This document shows positions 1 through 9,371 of a DNA stretch of 64,000 nt, in pieces. Where the stretch lies: the NCBI RefSeq assembly GCF_017589465.1, contig NZ_JAELYA010000006.1, positions 1-64,000 of the forward strand, written 5' to 3'. The notes below the pieces were generated by a model. It was not told the DNA's origin. It was given only the letters and a program-made list of their open reading frames with translations, and did not search any database. The stretch comes from Pseudomonas schmalbachii. Its GTDB lineage: Bacteria; Pseudomonadota; Gammaproteobacteria; Pseudomonadales; Pseudomonadaceae. Within the stretch, counting starts at the first letter, position 1; each line of letters begins with the position of its first letter. A program made the translations under genes and the position numbers.

Positions 1-15
1 CAAACTCTTCAGTTC
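1..15 (-). rRNA. 16S ribosomal RNA, first 15 nt only
   Basis: The reverse complement of positions 15 to 1 reads GAACTGAAGAGTTTG, the start of bacterial 16S rRNA just before the usual GATC (the 27F primer region). The gene runs off the left edge, so only its 5' end is here. The leader, boxA and three promoters upstream on the same strand support an rrn operon reading leftwards. An rrn operon next to pssA also fits the P. aeruginosa order. Confidence 0.93.
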
Positions 16-162
16 AATACTGCTTGGGTTTTGAGAAAACCCTAAACTTGGCTCAGCAATCGCAAAAAACTCTCGAATTCACGAGTGTTACTTGTGATGC
101 TGATAATCTTGCGATCGATCAGTCTTAACTCACAAGCACCCACACGAATTGCTTGATTCAAC

Positions 163-175
163 TTGTTAAAGAGCA
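163..175 (-). promoter_or_regulatory. rRNA boxA antitermination site
   Basis: On the minus strand these bases read TGCTCTTTAACAA, identical to the canonical rrn boxA recognised by NusB-NusE (S10) for rRNA antitermination. It lies in the transcribed leader between the nearest promoter and the 16S start, about 150 nt upstream of 16S. Confidence 0.92.
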
Positions 176-209
176 GCTGGTTGAGGCCTTCGCTTCAACC
201 GAGGCGCGC

Positions 210-237
210 ATTCTACGCTAACCTCTTCGTCCGTCAA
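210..237 (-). promoter_or_regulatory. rRNA promoter, proximal (third of three)
   Basis: Minus strand: -35 TTGACG (237-232), 16-bp spacer, -10 TAGAAT (215-210), followed by a GC-rich discriminator (GCGCGCC) typical of stringently controlled rRNA promoters. The bases just upstream of the -35 (about 238-262) are A/T-rich with A-tracts, like an UP element for the alpha C-terminal domain. Confidence 0.82.
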
Positions 238-318
238 GCCTTATTTTTCGAAATTTTCGTTTCTACTCAATCGCTTGCGCCAAGGAGAAGATCGAACCTT
301 CTCATCAGCGGGAGGCGC

Positions 319-346
319 ATTCTACAGCGATCAATCTCGCTGTCAA
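319..346 (-). promoter_or_regulatory. rRNA promoter, middle (second of three)
   Basis: Minus strand: -35 TTGACA (346-341), 16-bp spacer, -10 TAGAAT (324-319), again followed by GCGCC. Its layout matches the proximal and distal copies, so the leader carries three tandem promoters about 110 bp apart. Confidence 0.82.
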
Positions 347-435
347 GCCCCTCTCGGCACTTCACTCTCACTTCGTTGCTGCTTAAGTGCTTGATTTTCA
401 AGCTCTTTGCCGGCACCGCCGTGAGAGTGGGGCGC

Positions 436-463
436 ATTATAGGGACTCAGAAAACTGAGTCAA
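436..463 (-). promoter_or_regulatory. rRNA promoter, distal (first of three)
   Basis: Minus strand: -35 TTGACT (463-458), 16-bp spacer, consensus -10 TATAAT (441-436), then GCGCCCC. It is the strongest -10 of the three. An A/T-rich stretch lies upstream (about 470-485). Confidence 0.85.
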
Positions 464-530
464 CGACTTTCTGAAAGAATTTTCAGCAAGAACGGAAACA
501 GAAAGAAGATAAGGGAGCCGAAAGCAGCGC

Positions 531-556
531 GGGGACTGGCTTGGCAGCCAGTCCCC
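531..556 (-). terminator. Hairpin after pssA, possible terminator
   Basis: An 11-bp perfect inverted repeat (GGGGACTGGCT, 531-541, against 546-556) lies 24 nt past the pssA stop and before the rRNA promoters. No T-run follows on the minus strand, so intrinsic termination is uncertain. It may be a 3'-stabilising hairpin. Confidence 0.45.
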
Positions 557-579
557 GCGGAGATAAAAGCCAGATCGAA

Positions 580-1395
580 TCAGCTGACTTGTTTGCGGCG
601 ACGCAACTGCAGCAGGTATTGCACCGGACCGGAGCCGGCATAGGCAAGGAACAGCAACAGCAGGATACGCGGCGGATCGGTGAAGACCACGGCGAAGGCC
701 AGCACTACGATCAGGATCGCCACGAATGGAACGCGACCACGCAGGTCCAGATCCTTGAAGCTGTAGTACTTGATATTGCTGACCATCAGCATGCCGGCAG
801 CCGCGACCATCAGGGCCACCAGCAACGATACCTTGGCACCCTGGATCTCGAAATCGGCGAACGCCCAGACCGTACCGGCCACCAGAGCCGCCGCAGCCGG
901 GCTGGCCAGACCGATGAAGAAGCGCTTGTCCGCCTTGCCGACCTGGGTGTTGAAGCGCGCCAGACGCAGCGCCGCACCAGCGACATAGATGAAGGCGACC
1001 ATCCAGCCGACCTTGCCCAGACTGCTCAGTGCCCACTCGAAAGCAACCAGAGCCGGCGCGACGCCAAAGGCGACCATATCGGAAAGGGAGTCGTATTCGG
1101 CACCAAAGGCGCTTTGCGTATTGGTCAGGCGGGCGACGCGACCATCCAGGCCATCCAGCACCATTGCGACGAAGATGGCGATGGCAGCGTTGGAGAACTG
1201 CCCGCTCATCGCATTGATGATGGCGTAGAGGCCAGTGAATAGAGCCGCGGTAGTAAACAGGTTGGGCAACAGATAGATGCCGCGATGACGGACCTTGCGG
1301 CCATCGGCGTCCTGGCTTTCCTCGATATGCTCATCGATGGGCAGCAGGCTTTCGGCTTCGGGGGCCTTGTTCGGCTCCTCGGGTTGTTCGCTCAT
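580..1395 (-). CDS. pssA: CDP-diacylglycerol--serine O-phosphatidyltransferase
   Basis: Inner-membrane enzyme that makes phosphatidylserine from CDP-diacylglycerol and serine, the first committed step to phosphatidylethanolamine. The 271-residue product has the CDP-alcohol phosphotransferase signature (D81, D84-G85, A88-R89, G98, D102, D106) followed by several hydrophobic segments. The first 35 residues are acidic and hydrophilic. I chose the ATG at 1395 because AAGGAA sits 7 nt upstream; a TTG two codons earlier (1401) is possible but less well placed. The gene lies downstream of ilvC but is separated from it by a strong terminator, so it is probably transcribed on its own. Confidence 0.93.
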   Translation of the reverse strand: MSEQPEEPNKAPEAESLLPIDEHIEESQDADGRKVRHRGIYLLPNLFTTAALFTGLYAIINAMSGQFSNAAIAIFVAMVLDGLDGRVARLTNTQSAFGAEYDSLSDMVAFGVAPALVAFEWALSSLGKVGWMVAFIYVAGAALRLARFNTQVGKADKRFFIGLASPAAAALVAGTVWAFADFEIQGAKVSLLVALMVAAAGMLMVSNIKYYSFKDLDLRGRVPFVAILIVVLAFAVVFTDPPRILLLLFLAYAGSGPVQYLLQLRRRKQVS

Positions 1396-1502
1396 GGACA
1401 AATTCCTTGGGAACGCGTTAGCAACGGAAAAGCCGAGGCGACTCCTGACTGCAGGGACAGCCCCGGCGCAGTGGCTTTATACCAGATCGCCGGCGGAGAA
1501 CG

Positions 1503-1527
1503 AAAAAACGCGGCCAAAGCCGCGTTT
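1503..1527 (-). terminator. Rho-independent terminator of ilvIHC
   Basis: On the minus strand a 9-bp stem AAACGCGGC/GCCGCGTTT with a 4-nt loop runs straight into a T-run. It begins about 20 nt after the ilvC stop and separates the ilv operon from pssA. Confidence 0.88.
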
Positions 1528-1547
1528 CTTCGTGTGTCGAACAGACC

Positions 1548-2603
<1,056 letters not shown>

Positions 2604-2610
2604 TCAGATT

Positions 2611-3102
2611 TCAGATGCTCAGAGTCTTGTCGCCGCGGGCAATCCCGGTGACACCACTGCGAACCACTTCGAGGATCGACGCAGTACCGACAGCCTGGAT
2701 GAAGCTGTCCAGCTTATCGCTGGTGCCAGCCAACTGCACGGTATAAACACTGCTGGTGACGTCGACGATCTGTCCGCGGAAAATGTCGGTAGTACGCTTG
2801 ACCTCGGCGCGCTGAGCGCCGGTGGCCTTGATCTTCACCAGCATCAGCTCGCGCTCGATGTGCGCACTTTCCGACAGATTGACCAGCTTCACCACCTCGA
2901 TCAGCTTGTTGAGGTTCTTGGTGATCTGCTCGATGACCTCGTCCTGCCCGACCGTGGTCAGGGTCAGGCGCGACAGGGTCGGGTCCTCGGTCGGGGCGAC
3001 CGTCAGGCTTTCGATGTTGTAGTTGCGTTGGGAGAACAGACCGACCACGCGGGACAGCGCGCCTGGCTCGTTTTCCAGCAGCAGGGAAATGATGTGTCGC
3101 AT
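2611..3102 (-). CDS. ilvH: Acetolactate synthase small (regulatory) subunit
   Basis: Regulatory subunit of acetohydroxyacid synthase; its N-terminal ACT domain binds valine and confers feedback inhibition on the large subunit. The product is 163 residues, beginning MRHIISLLLENE, with the ACT core GALSRVVGLFSQRNYNIESL at about residues 13-32 and a second ALS-type domain after it. I chose the ATG at 3102 (GGAG upstream, family-like start) over an in-frame start 10 codons earlier inside ilvI. It begins 2 nt after the ilvI stop, which suggests translational coupling. Confidence 0.96.
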   Translation of the reverse strand: MRHIISLLLENEPGALSRVVGLFSQRNYNIESLTVAPTEDPTLSRLTLTTVGQDEVIEQITKNLNKLIEVVKLVNLSESAHIERELMLVKIKATGAQRAEVKRTTDIFRGQIVDVTSSVYTVQLAGTSDKLDSFIQAVGTASILEVVRSGVTGIARGDKTLSI

Positions 3103-3104
3103 GA

Positions 3105-4835
3105 TCAGGTACGCTCCGTCTTGCTCAGCCACATGTCGCGCATCGCGCCGCCACGGATCTGCATCGGATAGACGTGTTCGCTGGAATCAACCTGGATGTC
3201 CATGAACACTAGGCGGTTCTTCAGAGCGAACGCCTCTTCCATCTTCGGCTTCAGATCCTTCAGATCGGTAACGCGCATGCCGACATGGCCATAGGCCTCG
3301 GCCAGCTTGACGAAGTCCGGCAGGGATTCCATGTAGGAGTGCGAATAGCGGCTGTTGTACTGCATGTCCTGCCATTGGCGAACCATGCCCAACGCACCGT
3401 TGTTCAGGTTGATGATCTTCACCGGCAGGTCGTACTGCAGGCAGGTCGACAGCTCCTGGATGTTCATCTGGATGCTGCCTTCACCGGTCACGCAGGCCAC
3501 GTCGGCGTCCGGGAAGTTCAGCTTTACGCCCATCGCCGCCGGGAAGCCGAAGCCCATGGTGCCGAGACCGCCGGAGTTGATCCAGCGATTGGGCTTGTTG
3601 AACTTGTAGTACTGCGCCGCGAACATCTGGTGCTGGCCGACGTCGGAAGCGACGAAAGCGTCGCCCTTGGTCACTTCCCACAGAGTCTCGATCACGGTCT
3701 GCGGCTTGATGATGCTGCCGTCGCCCTTGTCGTACGGGAAGGTGCCGCGACTGCCGCGCCATTCCTCGATCTGCTTCCACCAGGCAGCCTGGGCTTCCTT
3801 GTTCGGGGTCTCGCCGATTTCCTTGAGGATGGCGACCATTTCGGTCAGCACGCTGTCCACCGGACCGACGATCGGGATGTCAGCCTTGACGGTCTTGGAG
3901 ATCGAGGCCGGGTCGATGTCGACATGGATGATCTTGGCGCCCGGGCAGAACTTGGCTGCCGTTTCACCATTGATCACACGGTCATCGAAGCGCGCGCCGA
4001 CGGCGAAGATCACGTCCGCATGGTGCATCGCCAGGTTGGCGGGGTAGCTGCCGTGCATGCCGAGCATGCCGAGGAACTGGCGATCGCTGCCCGGATAGCC
4101 GCCGAGGCCCATCAGGGTGTTGGTCACCGGCAGGTTGAGCATGCGCGCCACTTCGGTCAGCGGCTCGGCAGCATTGCCCATGATCACGCCGCCACCGGCG
4201 TAGAGAATCGGGCGCTTGGCGGCGATCAGCATTTCCGCGGCCTTGCGGATCTGGCCGGAGTGGCCGCGAACCGCCGGGTTGTAGGAGCGCAGCTTGACCT
4301 TCTTCGGATAGGAGTACTCGAACTTCTTGGTCGGGTCGCCCATGTCCTTCGGAATATCGACCACCACCGGACCGGGACGGCCGGACTGGGCGATATAGAA
4401 GGCCTTCTTGATCACCTCGGGAATTTCCGACGGATGCTTGATGATGAAGCTGTGCTTCACGATCGGGCGGGAAATGCCGACCATGTCGGTTTCCTGGAAG
4501 GCATCGGTACCGACCACGGTGCTCGGCACCTGGCCGGAAATGATCACCATCGGGATCGAGTCCATGTACGCGGTAGCGATGCCGGTGATGGCATTGGTCG
4601 CGCCCGGACCGGAGGTCACCAGAACCACGCCCGGCTTGCCCGTCGCACGGGCATAGCCGTCGGCCATGTGGGTAGCCGCCTGCTCGTGGCGCACGAGGAT
4701 GTGCGTCACTTCGTTTTCTTTGAACAGTGCGTCGTAGATATGCAGCAGGGCACCGCCCGGGTACCCGTAGATGTACTTAACGCCTTCGTCACGCAAAGAG
4801 CGGACGACCATTTCAGCGCCGGATAAAAGCTCCAC
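3105..4835 (-). CDS. ilvI: Acetolactate synthase large (catalytic) subunit
   Basis: ThDP-, Mg- and FAD-dependent enzyme that condenses pyruvate with pyruvate or 2-oxobutyrate, the first common step to valine, leucine and isoleucine. The 576-residue protein has the catalytic glutamate in [15 protein letters not shown] (E51) and the ThDP/Mg motif beginning GEGS and ending NN (about residues 447-475). Start is GTG at 4835 with GAGGTG 6 nt upstream. First gene of ilvI-ilvH-ilvC, with a leader of about 255 nt that contains a strong hairpin. Confidence 0.97.
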   Translation of the reverse strand: MELLSGAEMVVRSLRDEGVKYIYGYPGGALLHIYDALFKENEVTHILVRHEQAATHMADGYARATGKPGVVLVTSGPGATNAITGIATAYMDSIPMVIISGQVPSTVVGTDAFQETDMVGISRPIVKHSFIIKHPSEIPEVIKKAFYIAQSGRPGPVVVDIPKDMGDPTKKFEYSYPKKVKLRSYNPAVRGHSGQIRKAAEMLIAAKRPILYAGGGVIMGNAAEPLTEVARMLNLPVTNTLMGLGGYPGSDRQFLGMLGMHGSYPANLAMHHADVIFAVGARFDDRVINGETAAKFCPGAKIIHVDIDPASISKTVKADIPIVGPVDSVLTEMVAILKEIGETPNKEAQAAWWKQIEEWRGSRGTFPYDKGDGSIIKPQTVIETLWEVTKGDAFVASDVGQHQMFAAQYYKFNKPNRWINSGGLGTMGFGFPAAMGVKLNFPDADVACVTGEGSIQMNIQELSTCLQYDLPVKIINLNNGALGMVRQWQDMQYNSRYSHSYMESLPDFVKLAEAYGHVGMRVTDLKDLKPKMEEAFALKNRLVFMDIQVDSSEHVYPMQIRGGAMRDMWLSKTERT

Positions 4836-4957
4836 GTTTTCACCTCTAGAACGCTATACGGCCTCCCAAAACGGGTGACCGAAACTTGGTTGGCTGCCCG
4901 GCAGACATTGGGCGAATGTGATCGCCGGCTACGTCGACTGCCGAATGAGCAGAACTT

Positions 4958-4990
4958 GGAGGCGCTCCTGGTGTGTTACGGAGCACCTCC
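4958..4990 (-). promoter_or_regulatory. Strong hairpin in the ilvI leader
   Basis: On the minus-strand RNA an 11-bp stem (GGAGGUGCUCC with GGAGCGCCUCC, fully paired with one U-G wobble) closes an 11-nt loop, about 125 nt upstream of the ilvI start. No U-run follows and I found no leader peptide rich in Leu, Val or Ile. A structured 5' UTR is supported; the regulatory mechanism is unknown. Apart from this hairpin and the candidate promoter, nothing else is evident in 4836-5237. Confidence 0.5.
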
Positions 4991-5098
4991 ACCCAGCGCG
5001 AGGTAACGCGAAGCAGGGTGAAGCTGAGCGGCGCGGGTAGCGCCCCTTGTCTGCCGAGTAAAACCAGCTTGCGGCCGGCCCACTGCAGCGAACTTGGG

Positions 5099-5127
5099 AT
5101 TCTTCGCATTCAATTGCGTCAAGTCAA
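5099..5127 (-). promoter_or_regulatory. Candidate sigma70 promoter of ilvIHC
   Basis: Minus strand: -35 TTGACT (5127-5122), 17-bp spacer, -10 AAGAAT (5104-5099, 4 of 6 matches). It would give a leader of about 255 nt for ilvI. It is the best-placed promoter-like pair in the divergent region shared with the DUF4124 gene. Confidence 0.5.
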
Positions 5128-5237
5128 GCCATATCTGGCACTGTTCATGCGTGCGCTGTGATCTTTCTCCGGATGAATGCCCTGGCGTTTTGGTTATAGT
5201 TACCGGCAAGACTCTGCCTTCCAAGGATCGAAACAGC

Positions 5238-5708
5238 ATGCGACGGTTTATCTTCATGGGCAGCCTGCTGCTCGCCTTGACCACTCCGGCAATGGCTGCG
5301 CAGGTCTACAAGTGGGTCGATGACAAGGGCATCACGCATTTCGGCTCGCACCCGCCGGAGGGAACCCGCGCCGCGAGCATCAGCACCAGCACCTCCCAGC
5401 CGAAGTCCGGTTTCCCGCTGCCTCCGGCGCCGAAGGCAGCAGCGCAACCGTCGCCGAATGCACCCGTGTCGCCGGCGCCGGCCGATCCGCAGAAAACCGT
5501 GGATGAAAAGGTGAAGCGCGACATCGCCCAACAGGAAGCCGAGCGCGGCAAGTATTGCGAGGGCATGCGGACCAATCTGTCACAACTGAAGAACAATCCG
5601 CGCGTGCGCGTCCAGGAAGAGAACGGCGAGATGCGCAGATTGCCTGAAGAGGAACGCCAGCAGCGGATTACCCAGACCGAGCAGGCGATCCGGGAAAACT
5701 GCGACTAG
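5238..5708 (+). CDS. DUF4124 domain-containing secreted protein
   Basis: A 156-residue protein of unknown function. Residues 1-20 are a Sec signal peptide ending in AMA, followed directly by the DUF4124 hallmark VYKWVDDKGITHFGSHPP. The middle (about 55-90) is Pro/Ala/Ser-rich, and the C-terminal third is charged and likely helical, with two cysteines (near 112 and at 155). I chose the ATG at 5238 because it starts the signal peptide and has AAGGA 10 nt upstream; a longer frame extends 5' without similarity to a signal peptide. It is divergent from ilvI and convergent with the YqcC-like gene, 10 nt away. Confidence 0.82.
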   Translation: MRRFIFMGSLLLALTTPAMAAQVYKWVDDKGITHFGSHPPEGTRAASISTSTSQPKSGFPLPPAPKAAAQPSPNAPVSPAPADPQKTVDEKVKRDIAQQEAERGKYCEGMRTNLSQLKNNPRVRVQEENGEMRRLPEEERQQRITQTEQAIRENCD

Positions 5709-5718
5709 GAATCGCAGC

Positions 5719-6048
5719 TCAGGACGCTTCGCCGATCAGCCTGTCGAAGGTCCCGAGCGCGTCGAGCAGGGGCAGCACGCGCACGCCCTGCTCGGCATAG
5801 GCCATTTCAGCCATGGCGCGAATACCCGAGGCATGGGGCAGTTCAGCCTCGGCTTCGATGATCAGCTTCATGCGCGGCAGGAATATCCACTGCAGCCACT
5901 CCTCGAATGCCAGCGTATCCACGCAGAACGGCTCCGAACTGGCCAGGGCAGTATCACTCGGCGGCAGCAGCGCCCACATCCCCAGAGCACGCAACTCACG
6001 CTCGATCAGCAGGAGCTGATCGGCGAGAGCAGGCAGACGCTGGTCCAT
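5719..6048 (-). CDS. YqcC family (DUF446) protein
   Basis: A 109-residue cytoplasmic protein of the small YqcC family, whose role is unknown. The family-like core is LRALGMW, then FEEWLQWIFLPRMKLIIE (about residues 50-67). Its ATG at 6048 overlaps the TGA of the upstream lpoP gene by one base (TGATG), so it is probably translationally coupled and the last gene of mrcB-lpoP-yqcC. A GTG one codon earlier is an alternative start. Confidence 0.8.
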   Translation of the reverse strand: MDQRLPALADQLLLIERELRALGMWALLPPSDTALASSEPFCVDTLAFEEWLQWIFLPRMKLIIEAEAELPHASGIRAMAEMAYAEQGVRVLPLLDALGTFDRLIGEAS

Positions 6049-6818
6049 CACAGGGTTACCTTGGCGTTCTGCCTGGCTTGCGCGGCACCCGCCGAGTCGC
6101 CCTGGCGTTCACGGGACTGCGCGATCAGCTCCCACAGGCTGGCCTGCAGGGTCGGCCGCCCACTGGCGTAGGACAGGCCGCGGCGCGCCAGTTGCTCCGC
6201 CTGCGGTGCATCGCCCTGGGCAAGGCGCACCTGGGCAAGCTTGTAGAGCACCTGCGGCTCCCGCGGCGCAATACGCTGGGCGCGCTCGAGGCTGGCAGCA
6301 GCGCCGTTCAGGTCGCCGCCGCCCTGTTGCTGCTGGGCAGTGGTCAGCAGCGCCAGCACCGGCCCGTCCAACTGCTCGTCGGCGGCCAGGTTGCCGTTGC
6401 CGCTGGCAGCGCTGTTTCCACTGGGAATGCCAGTCGGTTGAGATGGCGTTGTCGCTGGCGGCTGGTAGGTTCCACCCACCGTCGGCGACGGCACGCTGCC
6501 CGGCGTGCCGTATTGCGGCCCCGGGGTGATCGGCGCCGAGGTGCTGAGCGGCGCGCTGCCGGTCTGTGCCGGGAATGTCTGAATCGGTGCAGCACCTGCG
6601 TCCTGCGGAACCATGACCACGACGCCGGAATCGCCTTGCGGAATGTTCTGCGCGGTCCCTGCAGCAGGTGCTTGCTGAGCGCGGCCGCCCGGGCTGACAC
6701 GCTCCTGATTGGACACCGGGGCACCGGAGTCCTGCACGGGGATCGCCCCGCGCTGGGGAGTCGTACAGCCAGCCAGCAACGCCGATGCGGCCACAGCCGC
6801 AAACCAAGCCTTTCTCAC
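6048..6818 (-). CDS. lpoP: TPR lipoprotein, PBP1b activator LpoP-like
   Basis: A 256-residue lipoprotein: signal peptide with lipobox LLAGC (Cys18), a long Pro/Gly/Ser/Thr/Gln-rich linker (about 20-145), then a C-terminal tetratricopeptide-like region (about 150-250). The residues after Cys18 (TT) do not include the +2 Asp inner-membrane signal. A TPR lipoprotein directly downstream of the PBP1b gene matches LpoP, the P. aeruginosa outer-membrane activator of PBP1b. GTG start with GAGAGGA upstream, 16 nt after mrcB, so they are likely co-transcribed. The assignment rests on context and architecture. Confidence 0.8.
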   Translation of the reverse strand: MRKAWFAAVAASALLAGCTTPQRGAIPVQDSGAPVSNQERVSPGGRAQQAPAAGTAQNIPQGDSGVVVMVPQDAGAAPIQTFPAQTGSAPLSTSAPITPGPQYGTPGSVPSPTVGGTYQPPATTPSQPTGIPSGNSAASGNGNLAADEQLDGPVLALLTTAQQQQGGGDLNGAAASLERAQRIAPREPQVLYKLAQVRLAQGDAPQAEQLARRGLSYASGRPTLQASLWELIAQSRERQGDSAGAAQARQNAKVTL

Positions 6819-6834
6819 TTCGAATCCTCTCGCC

Positions 6835-9156
6835 TCAGTTCAGCCAGCCACGAACCCAGTCCATCACTTCGTTAGCTGGCGCTTGGATGCCACAGCCAGC
6901 GCCTGGTGCCGGCTCGCTACCACGAATATAAGGCATCTGCACGGCACCCGGACAACTGGGGTCGCTGCCCTGGCCAGAATGGGGATCGACCCAGGCCATC
7001 ACCACATTATCCGGCATCGGCATGTCCAGCGGCAGAGGGTCGGCCTTGCGCATGAAGCTGGTCCAGATCTGCAGGGCTCCGGTGGCACCGGTGAGCGGCG
7101 TCTTGCCGTTGTCGTCGCGGCCGATCCAGACCACCGCCAGCAGATCCTGTCCGAAGCCGGAGAACCAGCTGTCGCGGGAGTCGTTGGTGGTGCCGGTCTT
7201 GCCCGCCAGGCTCAGCGAGGACGGCAGCTGGTTGTACACCGAGCGCGCCGTACCTTCGCGCATCACCCGCTGCATGGCGTTCTGCACCAGGTAGATGGCG
7301 CCCGGATCGAAGCGCTGCTGGACCTGGAAGGGATAACGCTTGAGCGGCTGGCCGTCGGCGGTCAGCACGCTGCGGATACTTCGCAGCGGCGTGTTGAAAC
7401 CGCCGCTGGCGATGGTCTGGTACATGGTCGCCACCTGCATCGGGCTCATGGCGCCGGCGCCGAGGAGCATCGACGGATAGGCCGGCCAGTTCACCGACAC
7501 GCCCAATCGCTCCAGGGTCTTGAGTACGTTCGGCACGCCGAGGCTCATGCCCAGCTTGGCCGTCGACAGGTTCAGCGAATTGGCCAGCCCCTGATAGAGG
7601 AAGATGGTGCCGCGCGCCTGATGGTCGTAGTTCTGCGGTCTCCAGACCTGGCCATCCCTGCCCTTGATGGAGAACGGCTGGTCCTCGATCCAACTGGTCA
7701 GGGTGTACTGGCTGGGCTGTTCCAGGGCGGTCAGGTAGACGGCCGGCTTGACCAGCGAGCCGATCGGCCGCATCGCGTCGATCGCCCGGTTGAAGCCGGC
7801 GAAGCGCGGATCGCGGCTGCCGAGCAGCGCCTGGATCTCGCCGGTTTCCGGGTTGGTCACGACCATCGCGGTTTCGGTCTGGTCGACGCCCTTGCGACCG
7901 TCCAGCCGCTTGAAGGTCTCCCTGACCGCGCCTTCCGCCTTCAACTGCAGGATCGGATCGAAGCTGGTGAAGATGCGCAGGCCTTCTTCTGTCAGGTCTT
8001 CCTCGCGATAGTCCTCGCGCAACTGGCGCTTCACTAGGTCGAGGAAGGCCGGATAGGAGCTGTCGGCCATGCTGCCTTTCTTGGTGATGCCCAGCGGCCG
8101 CTGCTTCGCCTGCTCGGCTTCCTGGGCGGTGACCACGCCCTGCTCGGCGAGCACGTCGAGCACTAGGTTGCGCCGCTCCAGCGCGCGCTCCGGGTAGCGC
8201 CGCGGGTTGTAGTAGGACGGCCCCTTGACCATGCCGACCAGCAGGGCGACCTGGTGCACTTTCAATTCGGCGAGCGGCTGGCTGAAGAAGTACTGGCTGG
8301 CCAGACCGAAGCCATGCACCGCGCGCTGGCCATCCTGGCCGAGGAATACCTCGTTCAGGTACGACTCCATGATGTCGCGCTTGTCGTAATGCAGCTCCAG
8401 CAGCAGCGCCATCATCGCTTCGTTGAGCTTGCGCCAGAGGCTGCGCTCATTGGTGAGGAAGTAGTTCTTCACCAACTGCTGGGTCAGGGTGCTGCCGCCC
8501 TGGCGCAGGTGCCCGGCGGTGGTGTTGACCCAGACGGCGCGGGCGATGGACTTCAGCGAAACGCCGTGGTGATTCCAGAACTCGCGGTCTTCCACCGCCA
8601 CCAGGGTATCGAGCAGGTACGGCGGGACCTGATCCAGCTTGATCAGGATGCGGTCCTCATGGTGCGCCGGGTAAAGCCCGCCGATCATCAGCGGCTCCAT
8701 GCGCGCCACAGCGAGATCGCTGCCATTGGCCCCGGCGAGGCCGGCGACATAATCCCCGGAGAAACGCACACGGATGCGCTGCGCCGGCTCGGTACCTTCG
8801 TAGAACTGGAAGCCGCGGGTATTCAGCTCGACCGTATTGCCGGCCACCGAAGCCGCGCCGGGGCCGTTCGCCGCGCTTTCACGGCGATAGCCGAGGGCGT
8901 CCAACTCGCGCAGGAAGTCCTCCTTGTTCAGCTTGAGGCCGACGAAGAGCTCCAGCGGCCGGGCGTAGACCTTGGCCGGAATGGTCCAGCGCTTGCCGGA
9001 GAATTTCTCCTGGACAGTCGCATCGAGATAGACGGCAAAGCCTGCGACCACGACAAGACCGACCAGAGCGAGCTTTGCAGCCCAGCCCAGCCACTTGTGC
9101 AGTTGCGACGAGGATTTACCACGGTTACGGGAACGGGGGGATCGGGGACGCGTCAT
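6835..9156 (-). CDS. mrcB: Bifunctional penicillin-binding protein 1b
   Basis: Class A PBP that polymerises lipid II and cross-links peptidoglycan. The 773-residue protein has a basic cytoplasmic tail, one membrane anchor (about 27-45), a UB2H-type domain (about 65-150), a GT51 glycosyltransferase with VAVEDREFWNHHG (catalytic E189), and a transpeptidase with GSLVK (S467, K470), SLN and KTGT (K653). All key residues are present. ATG at 9156 has no clear Shine-Dalgarno sequence, and a consensus -10 lies only 8 bp upstream. Followed by lpoP, which encodes its probable activator. Confidence 0.96.
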   Translation of the reverse strand: MTRPRSPRSRNRGKSSSQLHKWLGWAAKLALVGLVVVAGFAVYLDATVQEKFSGKRWTIPAKVYARPLELFVGLKLNKEDFLRELDALGYRRESAANGPGAASVAGNTVELNTRGFQFYEGTEPAQRIRVRFSGDYVAGLAGANGSDLAVARMEPLMIGGLYPAHHEDRILIKLDQVPPYLLDTLVAVEDREFWNHHGVSLKSIARAVWVNTTAGHLRQGGSTLTQQLVKNYFLTNERSLWRKLNEAMMALLLELHYDKRDIMESYLNEVFLGQDGQRAVHGFGLASQYFFSQPLAELKVHQVALLVGMVKGPSYYNPRRYPERALERRNLVLDVLAEQGVVTAQEAEQAKQRPLGITKKGSMADSSYPAFLDLVKRQLREDYREEDLTEEGLRIFTSFDPILQLKAEGAVRETFKRLDGRKGVDQTETAMVVTNPETGEIQALLGSRDPRFAGFNRAIDAMRPIGSLVKPAVYLTALEQPSQYTLTSWIEDQPFSIKGRDGQVWRPQNYDHQARGTIFLYQGLANSLNLSTAKLGMSLGVPNVLKTLERLGVSVNWPAYPSMLLGAGAMSPMQVATMYQTIASGGFNTPLRSIRSVLTADGQPLKRYPFQVQQRFDPGAIYLVQNAMQRVMREGTARSVYNQLPSSLSLAGKTGTTNDSRDSWFSGFGQDLLAVVWIGRDDNGKTPLTGATGALQIWTSFMRKADPLPLDMPMPDNVVMAWVDPHSGQGSDPSCPGAVQMPYIRGSEPAPGAGCGIQAPANEVMDWVRGWLN

Positions 9157-9164
9157 GGCGGCGC

Positions 9165-9170
9165 ATTATA
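9165..9170 (-). promoter_or_regulatory. Candidate -10 element very close to mrcB start
   Basis: TATAAT on the minus strand lies 8 bp before the mrcB ATG. The -35 region at the usual distance (CTGTCC-like) is weak. If used, the transcript would start within a few bases of the ATG, giving a near-leaderless mRNA. Confidence 0.4.
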
Positions 9171-9308
9171 CGTACTTTATCCACAGGGGACAGACGCCGC
9201 GGCAGGCAGCGTCCACGCTTGGCTTGTCGCAGGCGGCACGGGGCGCGGCCGCAAGCGACGATGCTTCGACCAGCCGGCCGACGATTGGTTGCCGCGCCCC
9301 GGCAAAGT

Positions 9309-9336
9309 TTGCACCAGCCCCTCCAACCGCCATAAT
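9309..9336 (+). promoter_or_regulatory. Sigma70-type promoter of the kinase-like gene
   Basis: TTGCAC (9309-9314), 16-bp spacer, CATAAT (9331-9336), followed by the start codon about 35 nt downstream. It is well placed for the plus-strand gene at 9372. Confidence 0.6.
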
Positions 9337-9371
9337 GCCAGGCTTTCGAATTCGCCAAGCAAGGACCTACC

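Noticed and set aside
163-474. A 103-codon open frame in the rRNA leader.
   Set aside because: It lies antisense to the promoters and boxA of an rRNA operon and has no protein features.
3285-4826. Open frame of 513 codons on the plus strand opposite ilvI.
   Set aside because: Antisense shadow; His/Asp/Gly-rich without a domain.
4836-5092. Riboswitch or leader-peptide attenuator before ilvI.
   Set aside because: There is no peptide rich in Leu, Val or Ile, no terminator T-run and no known riboswitch pattern; only a hairpin is supported.
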